Shown: positions 1-8,094 of the stretch, in pieces
How the letters are laid out: every line of letters starts with the position of its first letter
Position numbering within the stretch: position 1 is the first letter of the stretch
Source of the DNA: Pseudobdellovibrionaceae bacterium
GTDB lineage: Bacteria > Bdellovibrionota > Bdellovibrionia > Bdellovibrionales > Bdellovibrionaceae
Assembly: GCA_016719575.1 (NCBI GenBank)
Contig: JADJYV010000013.1
Coordinates: forward strand, 62,001 to 126,000
DNA length: 64,000 bases
Reading direction: 5' to 3'
The notes under the pieces: model-generated
The model's database searches: none
Seen by the model: only the letters and a program-made list of their open reading frames with translations
Told to the model about the DNA's origin: nothing
Made by a program: the position numbers and the translations under genes

Positions 1-1
1 G

Positions 2-436
2 AGTTCTGAAAATCTCTGGAGTTTGACCAAAGTGGCATCGCTTTATGAGGGTTCTCGCCTTAAATGGGCAAGGGCCTTGGCCGACCTCAATGTTCGAGGC
101 GAAGTTCTTCATGATTACAATCGTGATATAGCTTGTCTTCTTGTGGATAAGTCTGGGGATCTTCTGAGTTACGGTATAAATACTAATTCGAGGAATAAGA
201 CCCTCCATGCCGAGATCAATATGGTCCAAAAATTTTTCAACGAGAAAGGGAAAAAAATACCAGAAGGGTCTGAGATCATAACGACTCGCAAGCCGTGCCC
301 AATGTGCGCTGCGATGATCTATGACTGGTGCGAAAATCCCGAATCTCTAAAAATTTATTTTGCTGAAGAGGATAAGTCCTCTCGCCGGACAGTATTGGAT
401 TCTGTGGCGCAGTGGATACGCCTAGACAATGACTAA
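2..436 (+). CDS. Bd3614-like deaminase, 5'-truncated by window edge
   Basis: This is a zinc-dependent deaminase of the cytidine/deoxycytidylate fold. It shows the H-A-E signature that binds zinc and supplies the catalytic glutamate, followed by P-C-P-M-C-A-A-M-I, the PCxxC zinc ligands. The spacing and the small size resemble the Bd3614-type deaminases first described from Bdellovibrio, which carry a separate N-terminal domain; this family name is recalled, not searched. The reading frame has no stop between base 2 and the first possible start (TTG at 23), so the gene probably begins outside the window and only its catalytic C-terminal part is visible. The substrate (free base, nucleotide or nucleic acid) cannot be read from the sequence. 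An independent 137-residue protein starting at TTG 23 remains possible. Confidence 0.7.
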   Translation, partial: SSENLWSLTKVASLYEGSRLKWARALADLNVRGEVLHDYNRDIACLLVDKSGDLLSYGINTNSRNKTLHAEINMVQKFFNEKGKKIPEGSEIITTRKPCPMCAAMIYDWCENPESLKIYFAEEDKSSRRTVLDSVAQWIRLDND

Positions 437-475
437 AAAATTTGCTTTAAGTTGGGCTTTTTCAAGGAGAGATTT

Positions 476-1069
476 ATGGAGTATGCGGGATTTTGGCGGC
501 GATTTGGAGCAATGATTATTGATGGCCTTATTATTGGCTGCCTTGGGTTAGTGCTTGGAATTGTTTCTTTCAATCATTATTCAGTCGCGTTCGTTGTCTC
601 TCTGCTTTACGAGCCAATTTTTGACTCTTCCTTTTTGCAGGCAAGTCCCGGCAAAGCCTTATTAGGGATGCGAGTGACAGACTTACAGGGACAACGAATC
701 ATTTTTAAAAAGTCATTTGTTCGTTATGTAATGAAAATCATTAGTGGCGGTTTATTTATGATCGGTTATTTCATTCAGCTCTTTACAGAAAAAAGGCAAA
801 CCTTGCACGACTTTGTTGCTGAAACCTTGGTTGTTCGCGGCGAGGTTAAAAACGTGAATTTCTTTAGGGCTTGGTATGAGCAGGTGCAAGATATTCTTGG
901 TATGGTCGAAAAAGTTCCTAAAAGCCAATCGCCATCAAATGCACCGATAGAAACAGCTGCAACGCCAGCGGATTTGGCAGCCTTGTATGAGCTGTATCAA
1001 AAGGGAATTTTTACGGAGTCAGAGTACGTAGAGAAGCGAGAGCAGCTACTTAAGAAACTGCAGTTATAG
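476..1069 (+). CDS. RDD-family membrane protein with C-terminal SHOCT domain
   Basis: A 197-residue inner-membrane protein. The N-terminus (Y-A-G-F-W-R-R-F-G-A-M-I-I-D-G) matches the RDD family pattern of Arg, then Ala-x-x-x-Asp inside the first membrane segment. Two to three hydrophobic helices span roughly residues 8-45 and 80-105. After a Pro/Ser/Thr-rich linker, the last 35 residues (A-D-L-A-A-L-Y-E-L-Y-Q-K-G-I-F-T-E-S-E-Y) form a SHOCT-type short helical oligomerisation domain. ATG 476 is chosen because AAGGAGA sits seven bases upstream; an in-frame TTG at 452 has no ribosome-binding site. RDD proteins are variously linked to transport or ion homeostasis; no specific role can be assigned here. 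Confidence 0.85.
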   Translation: MEYAGFWRRFGAMIIDGLIIGCLGLVLGIVSFNHYSVAFVVSLLYEPIFDSSFLQASPGKALLGMRVTDLQGQRIIFKKSFVRYVMKIISGGLFMIGYFIQLFTEKRQTLHDFVAETLVVRGEVKNVNFFRAWYEQVQDILGMVEKVPKSQSPSNAPIETAATPADLAALYELYQKGIFTESEYVEKREQLLKKLQL

Positions 1070-1074
1070 AAAAA

Positions 1075-1092
1075 GGCTCCGCAACCGGAGCC
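1075..1092 (-). terminator. Rho-independent terminator
   Basis: A perfect 7-bp GC-rich stem (GGCTCCG / CGGAGCC) closes a 4-base loop. On the minus strand it is followed by TTTTT, so it ends the exported-protein gene whose stop codon lies ten bases away. An A-tract on the other side gives partial bidirectional potential between two convergent genes. Confidence 0.85.
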
Positions 1093-1101
1093 CAAAAAAC
1101 A

Positions 1102-1542
1102 TTACTTGCTCGAAGTTTCAAACATAGAAGAAGCATAGGGCCCTTTAGTATGACCATTTTTGTTGTTCGGCTTAACGCCGGCAATACGCCAAAAGTAGTG
1201 CTTGCCGCCGCTCAAGTTACTGATTTCAATAGAGTTTCCATTGAAGAGATGTTCTTCTTTAACAAGCCATTTAAAGCCCGGATCTGTTGCCACCTGAACA
1301 TGGAAGGCTGGAGTTTCTGAGGACTCTTTCCATTTCAGCGTGACTGATCCCGGAGCTACTTTTTGATAATATGTAGGAGATTCGAGTGCTGGCTTCTCCG
1401 GAGGTTGTGCGAGAGTTAGATTGGACTGTGGGGGCGGGAAAAGCGCATTCATTTCGCGTTCAAGGTTTGCATCGCTTGCAACAGATTGAGCGGTTAAAGC
1501 TAGAGTTGAGGCAAAAATAACTATAGAAACTAAAAATTTCAT
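1102..1542 (-). CDS. Exported protein with fibronectin-III-like domain
   Basis: A 146-residue protein with a clear Sec signal peptide (K-F-L-V-S-I-V-I-F-A-S-T-L-A-L-T-A, cleavage near A-S-A/D around residue 23). The mature part is Pro-rich at first. From about residue 50 it then reads as one fibronectin-type-III-like beta sandwich: P-G-S-V-T-L-K-W near the start, a V-Q-V-A-T-D strand, and Y-F-W-R-I-A-G-V near the end. That pattern is common in peptidoglycan-associated and surface proteins of this lineage. AAAGGA precedes the ATG at good spacing. The binding partner is unknown. Confidence 0.75.
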   Translation of the reverse strand: MKFLVSIVIFASTLALTAQSVASDANLEREMNALFPPPQSNLTLAQPPEKPALESPTYYQKVAPGSVTLKWKESSETPAFHVQVATDPGFKWLVKEEHLFNGNSIEISNLSGGKHYFWRIAGVKPNNKNGHTKGPYASSMFETSSK

Positions 1543-1654
1543 AAACGTTGTCCTTTATTTAACTTGAGCCTCAAAGTAATTGAAAAATGCGATGAAGGAA
1601 ACTCAAAATTTCACTTCCTTCTTTACGTTTTATGGCTAACAGTGTTAGACAGAT

Positions 1655-2036
1655 CTGCGGTTTTGCGGATGATCGCCGCCGAAGGGCCTTTCGGGGTCTA
1701 ATGGGGGAGGAAAGTCCGGACTCCAAAGGGTAGCGCAAGGGGTAACGCCCCTCTGCAGTAATGCAAGGAACAGTGGAACAGAGAGAATGTCCGGGGCATT
1801 GAGCCTGACACCGGGAACGGGAGGGTCAGGGGAGCTGCCGGAGTGAAAACAGCCAAACTCTGCGCGGAGCAAGATCAAATAGGGGAGCACAAGTACCACG
1901 ACCCGTGGGTGGCTTCCGGGTAAGATCGCTTGAGGGTGTCAGTGATGGCACTTCTAGAGGAATGATCATCCAAATTCATCGGGAAACTTTTGGGACCAGG
2001 TGAGTAGGACAGAATCCGGCTTATAGCAAAACCGCG
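1655..2036 (+). ncRNA. rnpB: RNase P RNA (bacterial type A)
   Basis: The catalytic RNA that removes 5' leaders from pre-tRNAs. The universally conserved GAGGAAAGTCCGGACTCC block (P4 5' strand and its neighbours) lies near 1707, and its 3' partner ACAGAATCCGGCTTAT ends near 2024. The terminal helix P1 is visible directly: GCGGTTTTGC at 1657-1666 pairs perfectly with GCAAAACCGC at 2026-2035, and this sets the ends. The length of about 380 nt fits type A RNA. The gene stands alone between an exported-protein gene and a truncated haemoglobin gene. The exact transcript ends are inferred from P1; I found no convincing promoter or terminator. Confidence 0.97.
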
Positions 2037-2080
2037 CTCCCACTTTCGTTATTTCTGCTTCATATTAACGGGTGCGATGC

Positions 2081-2470
2081 ATGGAACGATCAAAAGCTTA
2101 TGACCTGCTTGGCGGTGAGACCGCGCTCAGAAATTTGGTCCATCGATTTTATCAAATTATGGACACAAATTCCGAAATGAAGTCTCTGCGCGAAATGCAT
2201 CCAATGGATATTCAGACCTCTGAGGACAAGCTTTTTATGTTTTTATCCGGGTGGCTAGGTGGTCCGAATCTCTTTATTGAGGCATATGGTCACCCCCGAC
2301 TTCGCGCACGTCACTTGCCATTTTCGATTGGCAAGAGAGAGCGAGACCAGTGGATGCTTTGTATGGTTCAGGCTTTCGATGATTGCAAAATATCAGAGCC
2401 CTTACGCTCGGAACTCTTGCATTCTTTGCTTAACCTTGCGGACCACATGCGAAATCAAAAAGAAGACTAA
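2081..2470 (+). CDS. Group II (O-type) truncated haemoglobin
   Basis: A 129-residue haem protein of the 2-over-2 globin fold. Visible landmarks are R-F-Y-Q-I-M-D (B helix with the B9/B10 Phe-Tyr), W-L-G-G-P before the F region, H-P-R-L-R-A-R-H-L-P-F with the proximal histidine, and R-D-Q-W-M, whose tryptophan is the G8 Trp typical of group II members. Such proteins bind oxygen, NO or peroxide and are mostly linked to respiration or stress protection. ATG 2081 is preferred to the in-frame GTG at 2072. The ribosome-binding site is weak for both, so the start is uncertain by three codons. Confidence 0.92.
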   Translation: MERSKAYDLLGGETALRNLVHRFYQIMDTNSEMKSLREMHPMDIQTSEDKLFMFLSGWLGGPNLFIEAYGHPRLRARHLPFSIGKRERDQWMLCMVQAFDDCKISEPLRSELLHSLLNLADHMRNQKED

Positions 2471-2524
2471 AGCCTAGTAGGGGTCTTCCTTCCCAACTGA
2501 ACCTTCTCTTGTTAAACTGCAAGT

Positions 2525-3058
2525 GTGCAACCTCTTATGCCCTTTCATCCGTCAGAAAAAAACTTTTCTTTGTCCGGAGAGCTCGTCTCTAAGGGATGTG
2601 AGATTATTGTTGAATTCTGTCTTTCGGATCCCAAGAATTTGTTTGAATTGCCGAATAGTTTTATCCGTAAGGAGCCTTTGTCTAAGCAGGAGGGGCTGTG
2701 GCAGTCCACTTGTTTTGAGGTTTTTCTAAGTCCTCTCGGTCATTCCCAGTATTACGAGTTCAATTTTGCACTGACGCCAGCATGGAATGTCTATGTATTT
2801 GATGCTTACCGAGAGCCACAGCCGCCTCGGGGAACTGCAGACTTTGCGCTAAAAGAAATGCATTGGAACAAACAGCAAAGCCAACTTACTGTGAAGCTAG
2901 AAAGTACAACTCGGTTGCCGTTGTTTCAGGCGAGTTTGACGGCAGTCCTAGAAGAGAAAAACAGCAAAAAACATTACTGCGCTTTAACACATCGCGGATT
3001 AAAGCCGGACTTTCACCTGCGCGAGAGCTTTACATTGCTTCGGGGAGAAAAAAAATGA
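2525..3058 (+). CDS. DOMON-like domain protein
   Basis: About 177 residues forming one predicted beta-rich domain. The central stretch (G-L-W-Q-S-T-C-F-E-V-F-L-S-P, then Y-Y-E-F-N-F-A-L-T-P-A-W-N-V-Y) matches the pattern I recall for the DOMON-like / family-9 carbohydrate-binding-like domain seen in small soluble bacterial proteins: a W...CFE-F strand followed by YxEfNfs. There is no signal peptide. The stop overlaps the start of the muramidase gene (ATGA), which implies co-translation and a link to sugar or muropeptide binding; that link is inference. The start is either GTG 2525 or ATG 2537; neither has a good ribosome-binding site. Confidence 0.65.
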   Translation: MQPLMPFHPSEKNFSLSGELVSKGCEIIVEFCLSDPKNLFELPNSFIRKEPLSKQEGLWQSTCFEVFLSPLGHSQYYEFNFALTPAWNVYVFDAYREPQPPRGTADFALKEMHWNKQQSQLTVKLESTTRLPLFQASLTAVLEEKNSKKHYCALTHRGLKPDFHLRESFTLLRGEKK

Positions 3059-4248
3059 AAATGGGACTCGAGGTCTTACTAAACGACAAAGAACTCATTC
3101 GAAGTCTAAAAAAGAAAAAAGTTTCTTTGGTCTGTCATCCCGCTAGCGTTGATGAGAATTTAAATCATAGCATAGACTTGCTCCAAAAAAAGATAGGCTT
3201 GGCTTCGGCATTTGGTCCACAACACGGGGTTAAAGGGGAGAAGCAAGACAACATGATAGAAAGTGGAGACTTTATTCATCCAGACTACAAAATACCGATT
3301 TTTTCTCTCTACGGAACCGTTCGGACACCGACACCAAAAATGATGGAGACCTTTGATGTGCTCTTGTTCGATCTGCAAGATTTGGGTTGTCGCATATACA
3401 CTTTTATCACAACGTTACTTTATGTGATGCAGGAGTGTGCTCGCCATAATAAGCAGATCATAATTTTAGATCGCCCGAACCCCGCGGGGCGCGAGGTCGA
3501 GGGTTTTAGCCTAAGAAAAGGGTGGGAGTCTTTTGTTGGAGCTGCCGAATTTCCGATGCGACACGGACTGACTGTTGGGGAAATGGCTCTATACTATAAA
3601 TCGCACTTTGCATTAGATGTGGATTTGAAAGTCATTAAAATGAAGGGCTATGATCCGCAAAAAAAGCCTGGCTTTGGTTGGCCTAGCGATAGAGCATGGG
3701 TTAATCCTTCGCCGAATGCGCCAACTTTGAATATGGCTAGAGCTTATAGTGGCACTGTGATGATTGAGGGGACCACTCTAAGTGAAGGGCGGGGTACAAC
3801 CCGGGCTCTCGAGCTCGTTGGTGCTAGTGATATTAATTATTCAGAGATAATAAGGTTGATGAGAAAAAAAGCACCGCAATGGATGAGAGGTGCGATCGTT
3901 CGAGAATGTTATTTTGAGCCAACCTTCCACAAACATGAAAAAAAACTTTGTCATGGATTCCAAATTCACACAGATTTACCGACATACAGTCCGACTGAAT
4001 TTAAGCCCTATCGTGTGATCGCCCTAATGTTAAAGTGCATTCGTGAATTGTATCCAAGCTACTCGCTTTATCGCGAGTTTGCGTATGAGTACACCACGGG
4101 CCGTCTCGCTTTTGATGTCATAAATGGTAGTACCGAGCTTCGTGAGTGGATTGAGGATGTCAAAAAGACAGCGGCTGATTTAGATCGATTACTAAAAAAA
4201 GATGAAAAAAAGTGGCTAAAGATACGGGAAAAATATTTGCTCTATTAA
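3055..4248 (+). CDS. DUF1343 / NamZ-type exo-beta-N-acetylmuramidase
   Basis: A 397-residue protein of the DUF1343 (YbbC) family, which includes the exo-N-acetylmuramidase NamZ that removes MurNAc from the non-reducing ends of peptidoglycan fragments. Family landmarks are V-C-H-P-A-S near residue 25, F-G-P-Q-H-G-V-K-G-E (the E/Q-HG loop) near 55, L-F-D-L-Q-D-L-G-C-R-I-Y-T-F near 105, D-R-P-N-P-A-G-R near 140, and S-P-N-A-P-T with E-G-T-T-L-S-E-G-R-G-T near 220-245. There is no signal peptide, so the cytoplasmic recycling role is more likely than a secreted one. The start overlaps the preceding stop as ATGA, with GGGGAG at good spacing. The family Glu-His appears here as Gln-His, so activity should not be assumed. 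Confidence 0.85.
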   Translation: MKMGLEVLLNDKELIRSLKKKKVSLVCHPASVDENLNHSIDLLQKKIGLASAFGPQHGVKGEKQDNMIESGDFIHPDYKIPIFSLYGTVRTPTPKMMETFDVLLFDLQDLGCRIYTFITTLLYVMQECARHNKQIIILDRPNPAGREVEGFSLRKGWESFVGAAEFPMRHGLTVGEMALYYKSHFALDVDLKVIKMKGYDPQKKPGFGWPSDRAWVNPSPNAPTLNMARAYSGTVMIEGTTLSEGRGTTRALELVGASDINYSEIIRLMRKKAPQWMRGAIVRECYFEPTFHKHEKKLCHGFQIHTDLPTYSPTEFKPYRVIALMLKCIRELYPSYSLYREFAYEYTTGRLAFDVINGSTELREWIEDVKKTAADLDRLLKKDEKKWLKIREKYLLY

Positions 4249-4976
4249 AAACAGTTGCAGTTCGCTCGCTCATTATTTAGATCCTGGCAGCGTACATTTT
4301 TGCCACGATAATTCATTTCAATTTCTGATAAATCACCATTTCTTTCAACATAGTAAATTTCAGCACCATGGAAATACACACCTCGTCGTGCTTCTTCTTG
4401 TAAGGTGATTTGTCCCTCATTCTCCAGGCTTGCGATGAAGGTGTCCGTTGGATTTTCGGTCTGCTCGGGTGGCAAATGGATTAAAACAGGAAGGTTTTCT
4501 GTATCCACAGAGTAGTACTGGAGTTGTCGGCGGACCGCACCTTCGCCATCGGCTTCGACTTCAATACGAATGCGGCGCTTTTCGCCGTTAGGCAGGTTGA
4601 TGTGGATATTTTTCCAGTCCAGGCTTGTTTCAATGACTTCCCCTAGCGAAGAAAACAACGAGGATTGCAGTTCTTCAAGGGTAGGCCTTGCATTGTCATT
4701 TAGAGAGTTGTGAATTTCTAGACATTGGCCAATTTCTTGTAAACGTGGGCTAAAGTTTATTGAACTTGAGACTTTGGCTGGCGGCAGGGAGCCCTCTAGA
4801 TTGGGAGAATCTTTTGGGGAGGCTATAGGGAATGCTGGAATAATTTCCGTCTCGGCTTTATCAAATTCGGCTGAAGCAGGTTTTGCAGAGTGATTTTGCT
4901 TCAAAAAGAAGAGAGCCGCCCAAAGGGCAGCTCCGACAATTACTGTAAGTAAAAAGTATTTACGCATATTATTCAT
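4245..4976 (-). CDS. Membrane-anchored protein of unknown function
   Basis: A 243-residue protein with one N-terminal hydrophobic segment (Y-F-L-L-T-V-I-V-G-A-A-L-W-A-A-L-F-F-L) that fits an uncleaved signal anchor. A Ser/Pro-rich linker of about 60 residues follows, then a compact periplasmic domain ending in C-N-C-F. I recognise no family. It starts inside the last codons of the upstream cysteine-protease-like gene (ATG at 4976, or 4967), so the two are probably translated together. The stop overlaps that of the convergent muramidase gene. Confidence 0.7.
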   Translation of the reverse strand: MNNMRKYFLLTVIVGAALWAALFFLKQNHSAKPASAEFDKAETEIIPAFPIASPKDSPNLEGSLPPAKVSSSINFSPRLQEIGQCLEIHNSLNDNARPTLEELQSSLFSSLGEVIETSLDWKNIHINLPNGEKRRIRIEVEADGEGAVRRQLQYYSVDTENLPVLIHLPPEQTENPTDTFIASLENEGQITLQEEARRGVYFHGAEIYYVERNGDLSEIEMNYRGKNVRCQDLNNERANCNCF

Positions 4977-6225
4977 ACTGAGGGCAGTTGGAATTTGCAG
5001 GAGCAAAACCCCATCGAGTCTCAACATTTTCGTTTGGATTCGAAGAAATATCTCCGCTGAGTGCTTTAATAGAGTAGGAATATAGAGAAATAAATTTTCC
5101 TGGCGAGTACTGAATATCAGGGCAGTGGGCGAAAGCAGGCTCTAGATCTTTGATCCGTTGCTTTTTTGTAAAGCCAAAGCCCCCGCCAACATCAATGAGT
5201 TGTTCGAGTGTAGTCATAATTCGTTTGTCTCGAGAAGGAGTTGAATAAGCATCGTAATCTGCGGCATTCATGCAGGCTCCACCATGTGCTAAACGAATTT
5301 CTTCTGCCTTTAAAATAATACCCACTCGGGTGTTTACCAAATTACAGAGATTAGCGAGTTGTCGAGCTATATTTTCGCCCTTGCTTTCAGGGCGCATCGC
5401 CAAATGATTTTGAACATCAGCAGTCCATGTCGAAAGATTTCTCTGGGTGCTTTGAGCATAGCTTTCGCTGTTTTGTTGGGCCTGTACTTTCCCAATACTA
5501 GAAAATTGCTCCAAAGAATATCCAGGAATTTCACTCATTGGCGCGTTGTAGTGTAGAGGTTGAAGCCAATTTCTGAATCCAGTACTCGTCTCTACAGGCA
5601 TAAACACCAAGCTTGATGTTGTATTGAGATTTCGTACCGCCTTGGGAACGGTGGAGCCAATTAAAAATATAGCACCTGTTTCGGAGACATTTTTAACGAG
5701 TTCCGCATGTCCGGGATCTTCTTTGACCGTTCCTCCAAAAATTCTACTAAAGATGTTGTCACGAGTGATTCGTGGCCGACTCCAGACTGTACCTGCTCGA
5801 ATATAATTTCTGTGAACTGCGACCGGATAGGTGTCATTTGCGAGTGATTTAGTACTGACAACGTCTTCGAGCCAACCCATAAATTTTCGCAGCCGCGCAT
5901 GAGGATCTTTAATGGAATCAAAGCGAGACATTTGATTTGTTATCATTTGCGGCCCCCCGGTGGGGTCTTTGATCGCGAATGGCAATTTGTTTTCGAAGGC
6001 AAAAATGATTCTTGCATTATACACGGCATCAGCGCAGTCGGTTTCGATATCCTTGTAAGGACCTCGGGTAAAAAAATCTTCATTAAATGAAGTGCTTATC
6101 CAATCTGAATACTTTTGCTCCCATTCAGGGTTCCAATTTTGGGATTCTTGCCAAATTGATGCCTTTGCGGGCATCGAGCCACAGAGCCCAATAAAAATGA
6201 CGAATTTCAATAAGCTAATCTTCAT
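4969..6225 (-). CDS. Exported protein, possible papain-like cysteine hydrolase
   Basis: 418 residues with a Sec signal peptide ending P-A-K-A/S near residue 22. Cys64 sits at the start of a predicted helix (E-T-D-C-A-D-A-V-Y-N-A-R). A P-G-H-A-E-L motif with His173 is followed by a hydrophobic strand (G-A-I-F-L-I-G-S). A helix-start cysteine followed by a strand-start histidine is the usual layout of NlpC/P60 and related papain-fold hydrolases that cut peptidoglycan peptides or acyl bonds. The assignment is by pattern only and the remaining 200 residues are unfamiliar. A good sigma-70-type promoter lies upstream. Translationally coupled to the next gene. Confidence 0.55.
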   Translation of the reverse strand: MKISLLKFVIFIGLCGSMPAKASIWQESQNWNPEWEQKYSDWISTSFNEDFFTRGPYKDIETDCADAVYNARIIFAFENKLPFAIKDPTGGPQMITNQMSRFDSIKDPHARLRKFMGWLEDVVSTKSLANDTYPVAVHRNYIRAGTVWSRPRITRDNIFSRIFGGTVKEDPGHAELVKNVSETGAIFLIGSTVPKAVRNLNTTSSLVFMPVETSTGFRNWLQPLHYNAPMSEIPGYSLEQFSSIGKVQAQQNSESYAQSTQRNLSTWTADVQNHLAMRPESKGENIARQLANLCNLVNTRVGIILKAEEIRLAHGGACMNAADYDAYSTPSRDKRIMTTLEQLIDVGGGFGFTKKQRIKDLEPAFAHCPDIQYSPGKFISLYSYSIKALSGDISSNPNENVETRWGFAPANSNCPQYE

Positions 6226-6258
6226 GAATCCTCCCGAATATTGAGTTGAAGAGCAGAA

Positions 6259-6288
6259 AATATGCCATAATAATTTTTTTCAGGTCAA
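6259..6288 (-). promoter_or_regulatory. Candidate sigma-70 promoter
   Basis: On the minus strand TTGACC (5 of 6 to the -35 consensus) is followed after 18 bases by CATATT (4 of 6 to the -10). The predicted start lies about 25-30 bases before the exported cysteine-hydrolase-like gene. No second element is visible. Confidence 0.45.
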
Positions 6289-6452
6289 ATGTCGTACTGG
6301 TAGGTATAAGCGAATTGGTGCGTACCATGGAGAATATTCACGGACTGACTCAGGATTAGACACGCGCGTCCCACTTTGAAAACAAAGTAGAAGGACCGTG
6401 TTAGGTGGATGGGAATTAAGAAGTCTTGGGATCTGTAAGTATATTTCTGAAA

Positions 6453-6959
6453 TTAGTTATCGAAATTCGCAAAATCTGTTTCGTCTCGGAAGTAGGAATT
6501 GAAGTCTGGAGAAACAAAACTTGATTCGTGAATCCGCCCCTCTTCACATCGCGCAAGAGTGGAGAGGTTAGAGTATGAGAAACTGCAATCACCTACATAC
6601 CAAGCTTTTTCTGAATAGGTTATTTTGTAGCCTAGAAACGACCCATTTTCATAAATGGCTAGAATTAAATCTAAGCGAGTATCACCATCTGAGTGGTAGT
6701 CACCTTCTAGGATTGTATCAGCCCATATTTGAGCCTGATCAATTGCGATATCTTTTAAGCTCCTAAGAGCAGCGGGATCCAAGCTCGAACTTTGTACTAC
6801 TTTTGTGGTGAAAGGATACCGGCACTCTTTTTTACAAGAGGCCTGGTAAACACTCATTTGGTCTTGAAAAACCTCCGAGCCAGATCCCATTGCATCTGCA
6901 CGTGCAACAGTTGAAAGGCCGAGAGTTAGAATCGATAAAAGAGATAAAAGGTTTTTCAT
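6453..6959 (-). CDS. Exported protein of unknown function
   Basis: 168 residues with a classic signal peptide (K-N-L-L-S-L-L-S-I-L-T-L-G-L-S-T-V-A-R-A/D). Four cysteines remain in the mature part (A-S-C-K-K-E-C near the N-terminus, then V-G-D-C and A-R-C-E near the C-terminus) and could form two disulphides. The middle (D-T-R-L-D-L-I-L-A-I-Y-E-N-G-S-F-L-G-Y-K-I-T) looks like an alpha/beta domain. I recognise no family. ATG 6959 has AGGAGA just upstream and is preferred over an upstream in-frame start. Confidence 0.75.
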   Translation of the reverse strand: MKNLLSLLSILTLGLSTVARADAMGSGSEVFQDQMSVYQASCKKECRYPFTTKVVQSSSLDPAALRSLKDIAIDQAQIWADTILEGDYHSDGDTRLDLILAIYENGSFLGYKITYSEKAWYVGDCSFSYSNLSTLARCEEGRIHESSFVSPDFNSYFRDETDFANFDN

Positions 6960-7044
6960 GAGCTCTCCTCTGTAGCAGACTATAGAGCACATTGCTACCC
7001 CTTAAAAATGCATATAAATATTTATATTATGCATTTTTAGAATA

Positions 7045-8094
7045 TTAGAAGATGGATTTCTTGTGGGCCAGGATAAACAATTCTTTTCCTTGGCGACTAG
7101 GGAGAGACTTCTGCCATCTTCCCCAAAAAATAAATTGAAAGTAGTTTTGCAGCCGATGGCGGAGCTCCCACTCTGAACCACCATAGGGTGGTCCTTTCCT
7201 TTTGTACATGGTAAAGAATACGCCCATAAGTTGACCTTGGTCGTGTAGCACATTACGCCATACTTTGATTAAAAGATTTCTCTTCGTTGGATTGATTGCG
7301 CAGTAGCAAGTGTGTTCGAATACAATATCGAACGCCCGCTGGAACTCTGCCCCCAAGTTAAAAACATCTTTTTGCAGAAAGGTGAGCCCCGGTAGATCGC
7401 CATAGTTTTTAATAGCTCTGGCAACGGCTTCCTCCGAAAAATCGATAGCTGTCACAACATGACCACTTTTGGCAAAAAAGGCTGCATCGTGACCTTCGCC
7501 GCATCCCACAACTAACACTCGAGATTTTGGCAACTTCAGTCTGGGAAGCATGTCTTTGAGTGCTTCCGCGGGTTCTCCGAGATTCCAACCTGGATTGCTC
7601 TCTTGGTGGTAGATATCAGTCCAATACTTTGAAACTTCGACAGCTGAATCTTCCGCGAAGTAAGCGGGAATCATGTGATTGGTGCCTTGAAAGGTAATGG
7701 AGTCGTCGTCAAAGGAATCTAATAGGTTAAAAAAATTTTCTTGCGCTTCTCGCGAGAGAACAAAGGGTATGCCCTTGGTTGTTTCTCCATGGAAGCGGTC
7801 CCACTCATCCAGGCAGAGTGCTGATAACTCAAATTTCATTTCGGCAGAATAGCGTAGATGGATTTTCCATTGGCCAGATAAAACTGAAACATCCAGCGCA
7901 ACAAGTGGCTGATCAAAGGCCTCGACAGCTACGGCCTCTCCTTTATAGCGACTGACCAGGGCGCCATTGGGAGCAAACTCCAGATGCGCGAGAATCTCCT
8001 CACTAAGGCTATCATCTTTGATACGGACTTCATTGATTAGAACGAAACCTTCTTCATCAATTTGCACGAAAACCAGTGGAAACTCTAGGTCCAT
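7045..8094 (-). CDS. SAM-dependent methyltransferase with extra N-terminal domain
   Basis: 349 residues in two parts. Residues 1 to about 155 form an acidic, beta-rich domain I do not recognise. The rest is a class I methyltransferase of the thiopurine-methyltransferase-like group: Y-W-T-D-I-Y-H-Q-E-S-N-P-G-W-N-L-G-E-P at its start is the typical substrate-side motif, V-L-V-V-G-C-G-E-G-H-D-A-A is SAM motif I, and V-T-A-I-D-F-S carries the acidic residue that binds the ribose. Members of this group methylate small thiol, selenium, tellurium or halide compounds; the substrate here is unknown. The ATG overlaps the upstream stop by one base (TAATG), so it is cotranscribed with the small exported-protein gene. 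Confidence 0.8.
   Translation of the reverse strand: MDLEFPLVFVQIDEEGFVLINEVRIKDDSLSEEILAHLEFAPNGALVSRYKGEAVAVEAFDQPLVALDVSVLSGQWKIHLRYSAEMKFELSALCLDEWDRFHGETTKGIPFVLSREAQENFFNLLDSFDDDSITFQGTNHMIPAYFAEDSAVEVSKYWTDIYHQESNPGWNLGEPAEALKDMLPRLKLPKSRVLVVGCGEGHDAAFFAKSGHVVTAIDFSEEAVARAIKNYGDLPGLTFLQKDVFNLGAEFQRAFDIVFEHTCYCAINPTKRNLLIKVWRNVLHDQGQLMGVFFTMYKRKGPPYGGSEWELRHRLQNYFQFIFWGRWQKSLPSRQGKELFILAHKKSIF

Noticed and set aside
1645..1899. 84-codon minus-strand ORF
   Set aside because: It lies wholly within the RNase P RNA gene, whose conserved elements and P1 helix are clear.
2863..3054. Upstream extension of the muramidase frame
   Set aside because: It overlaps the DOMON-like gene out of frame; ATG 3055 has a good ribosome-binding site and an ATGA overlap.
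7002..7253. 83-codon minus-strand ORF
   Set aside because: It overlaps the methyltransferase gene in another frame and has no family features.
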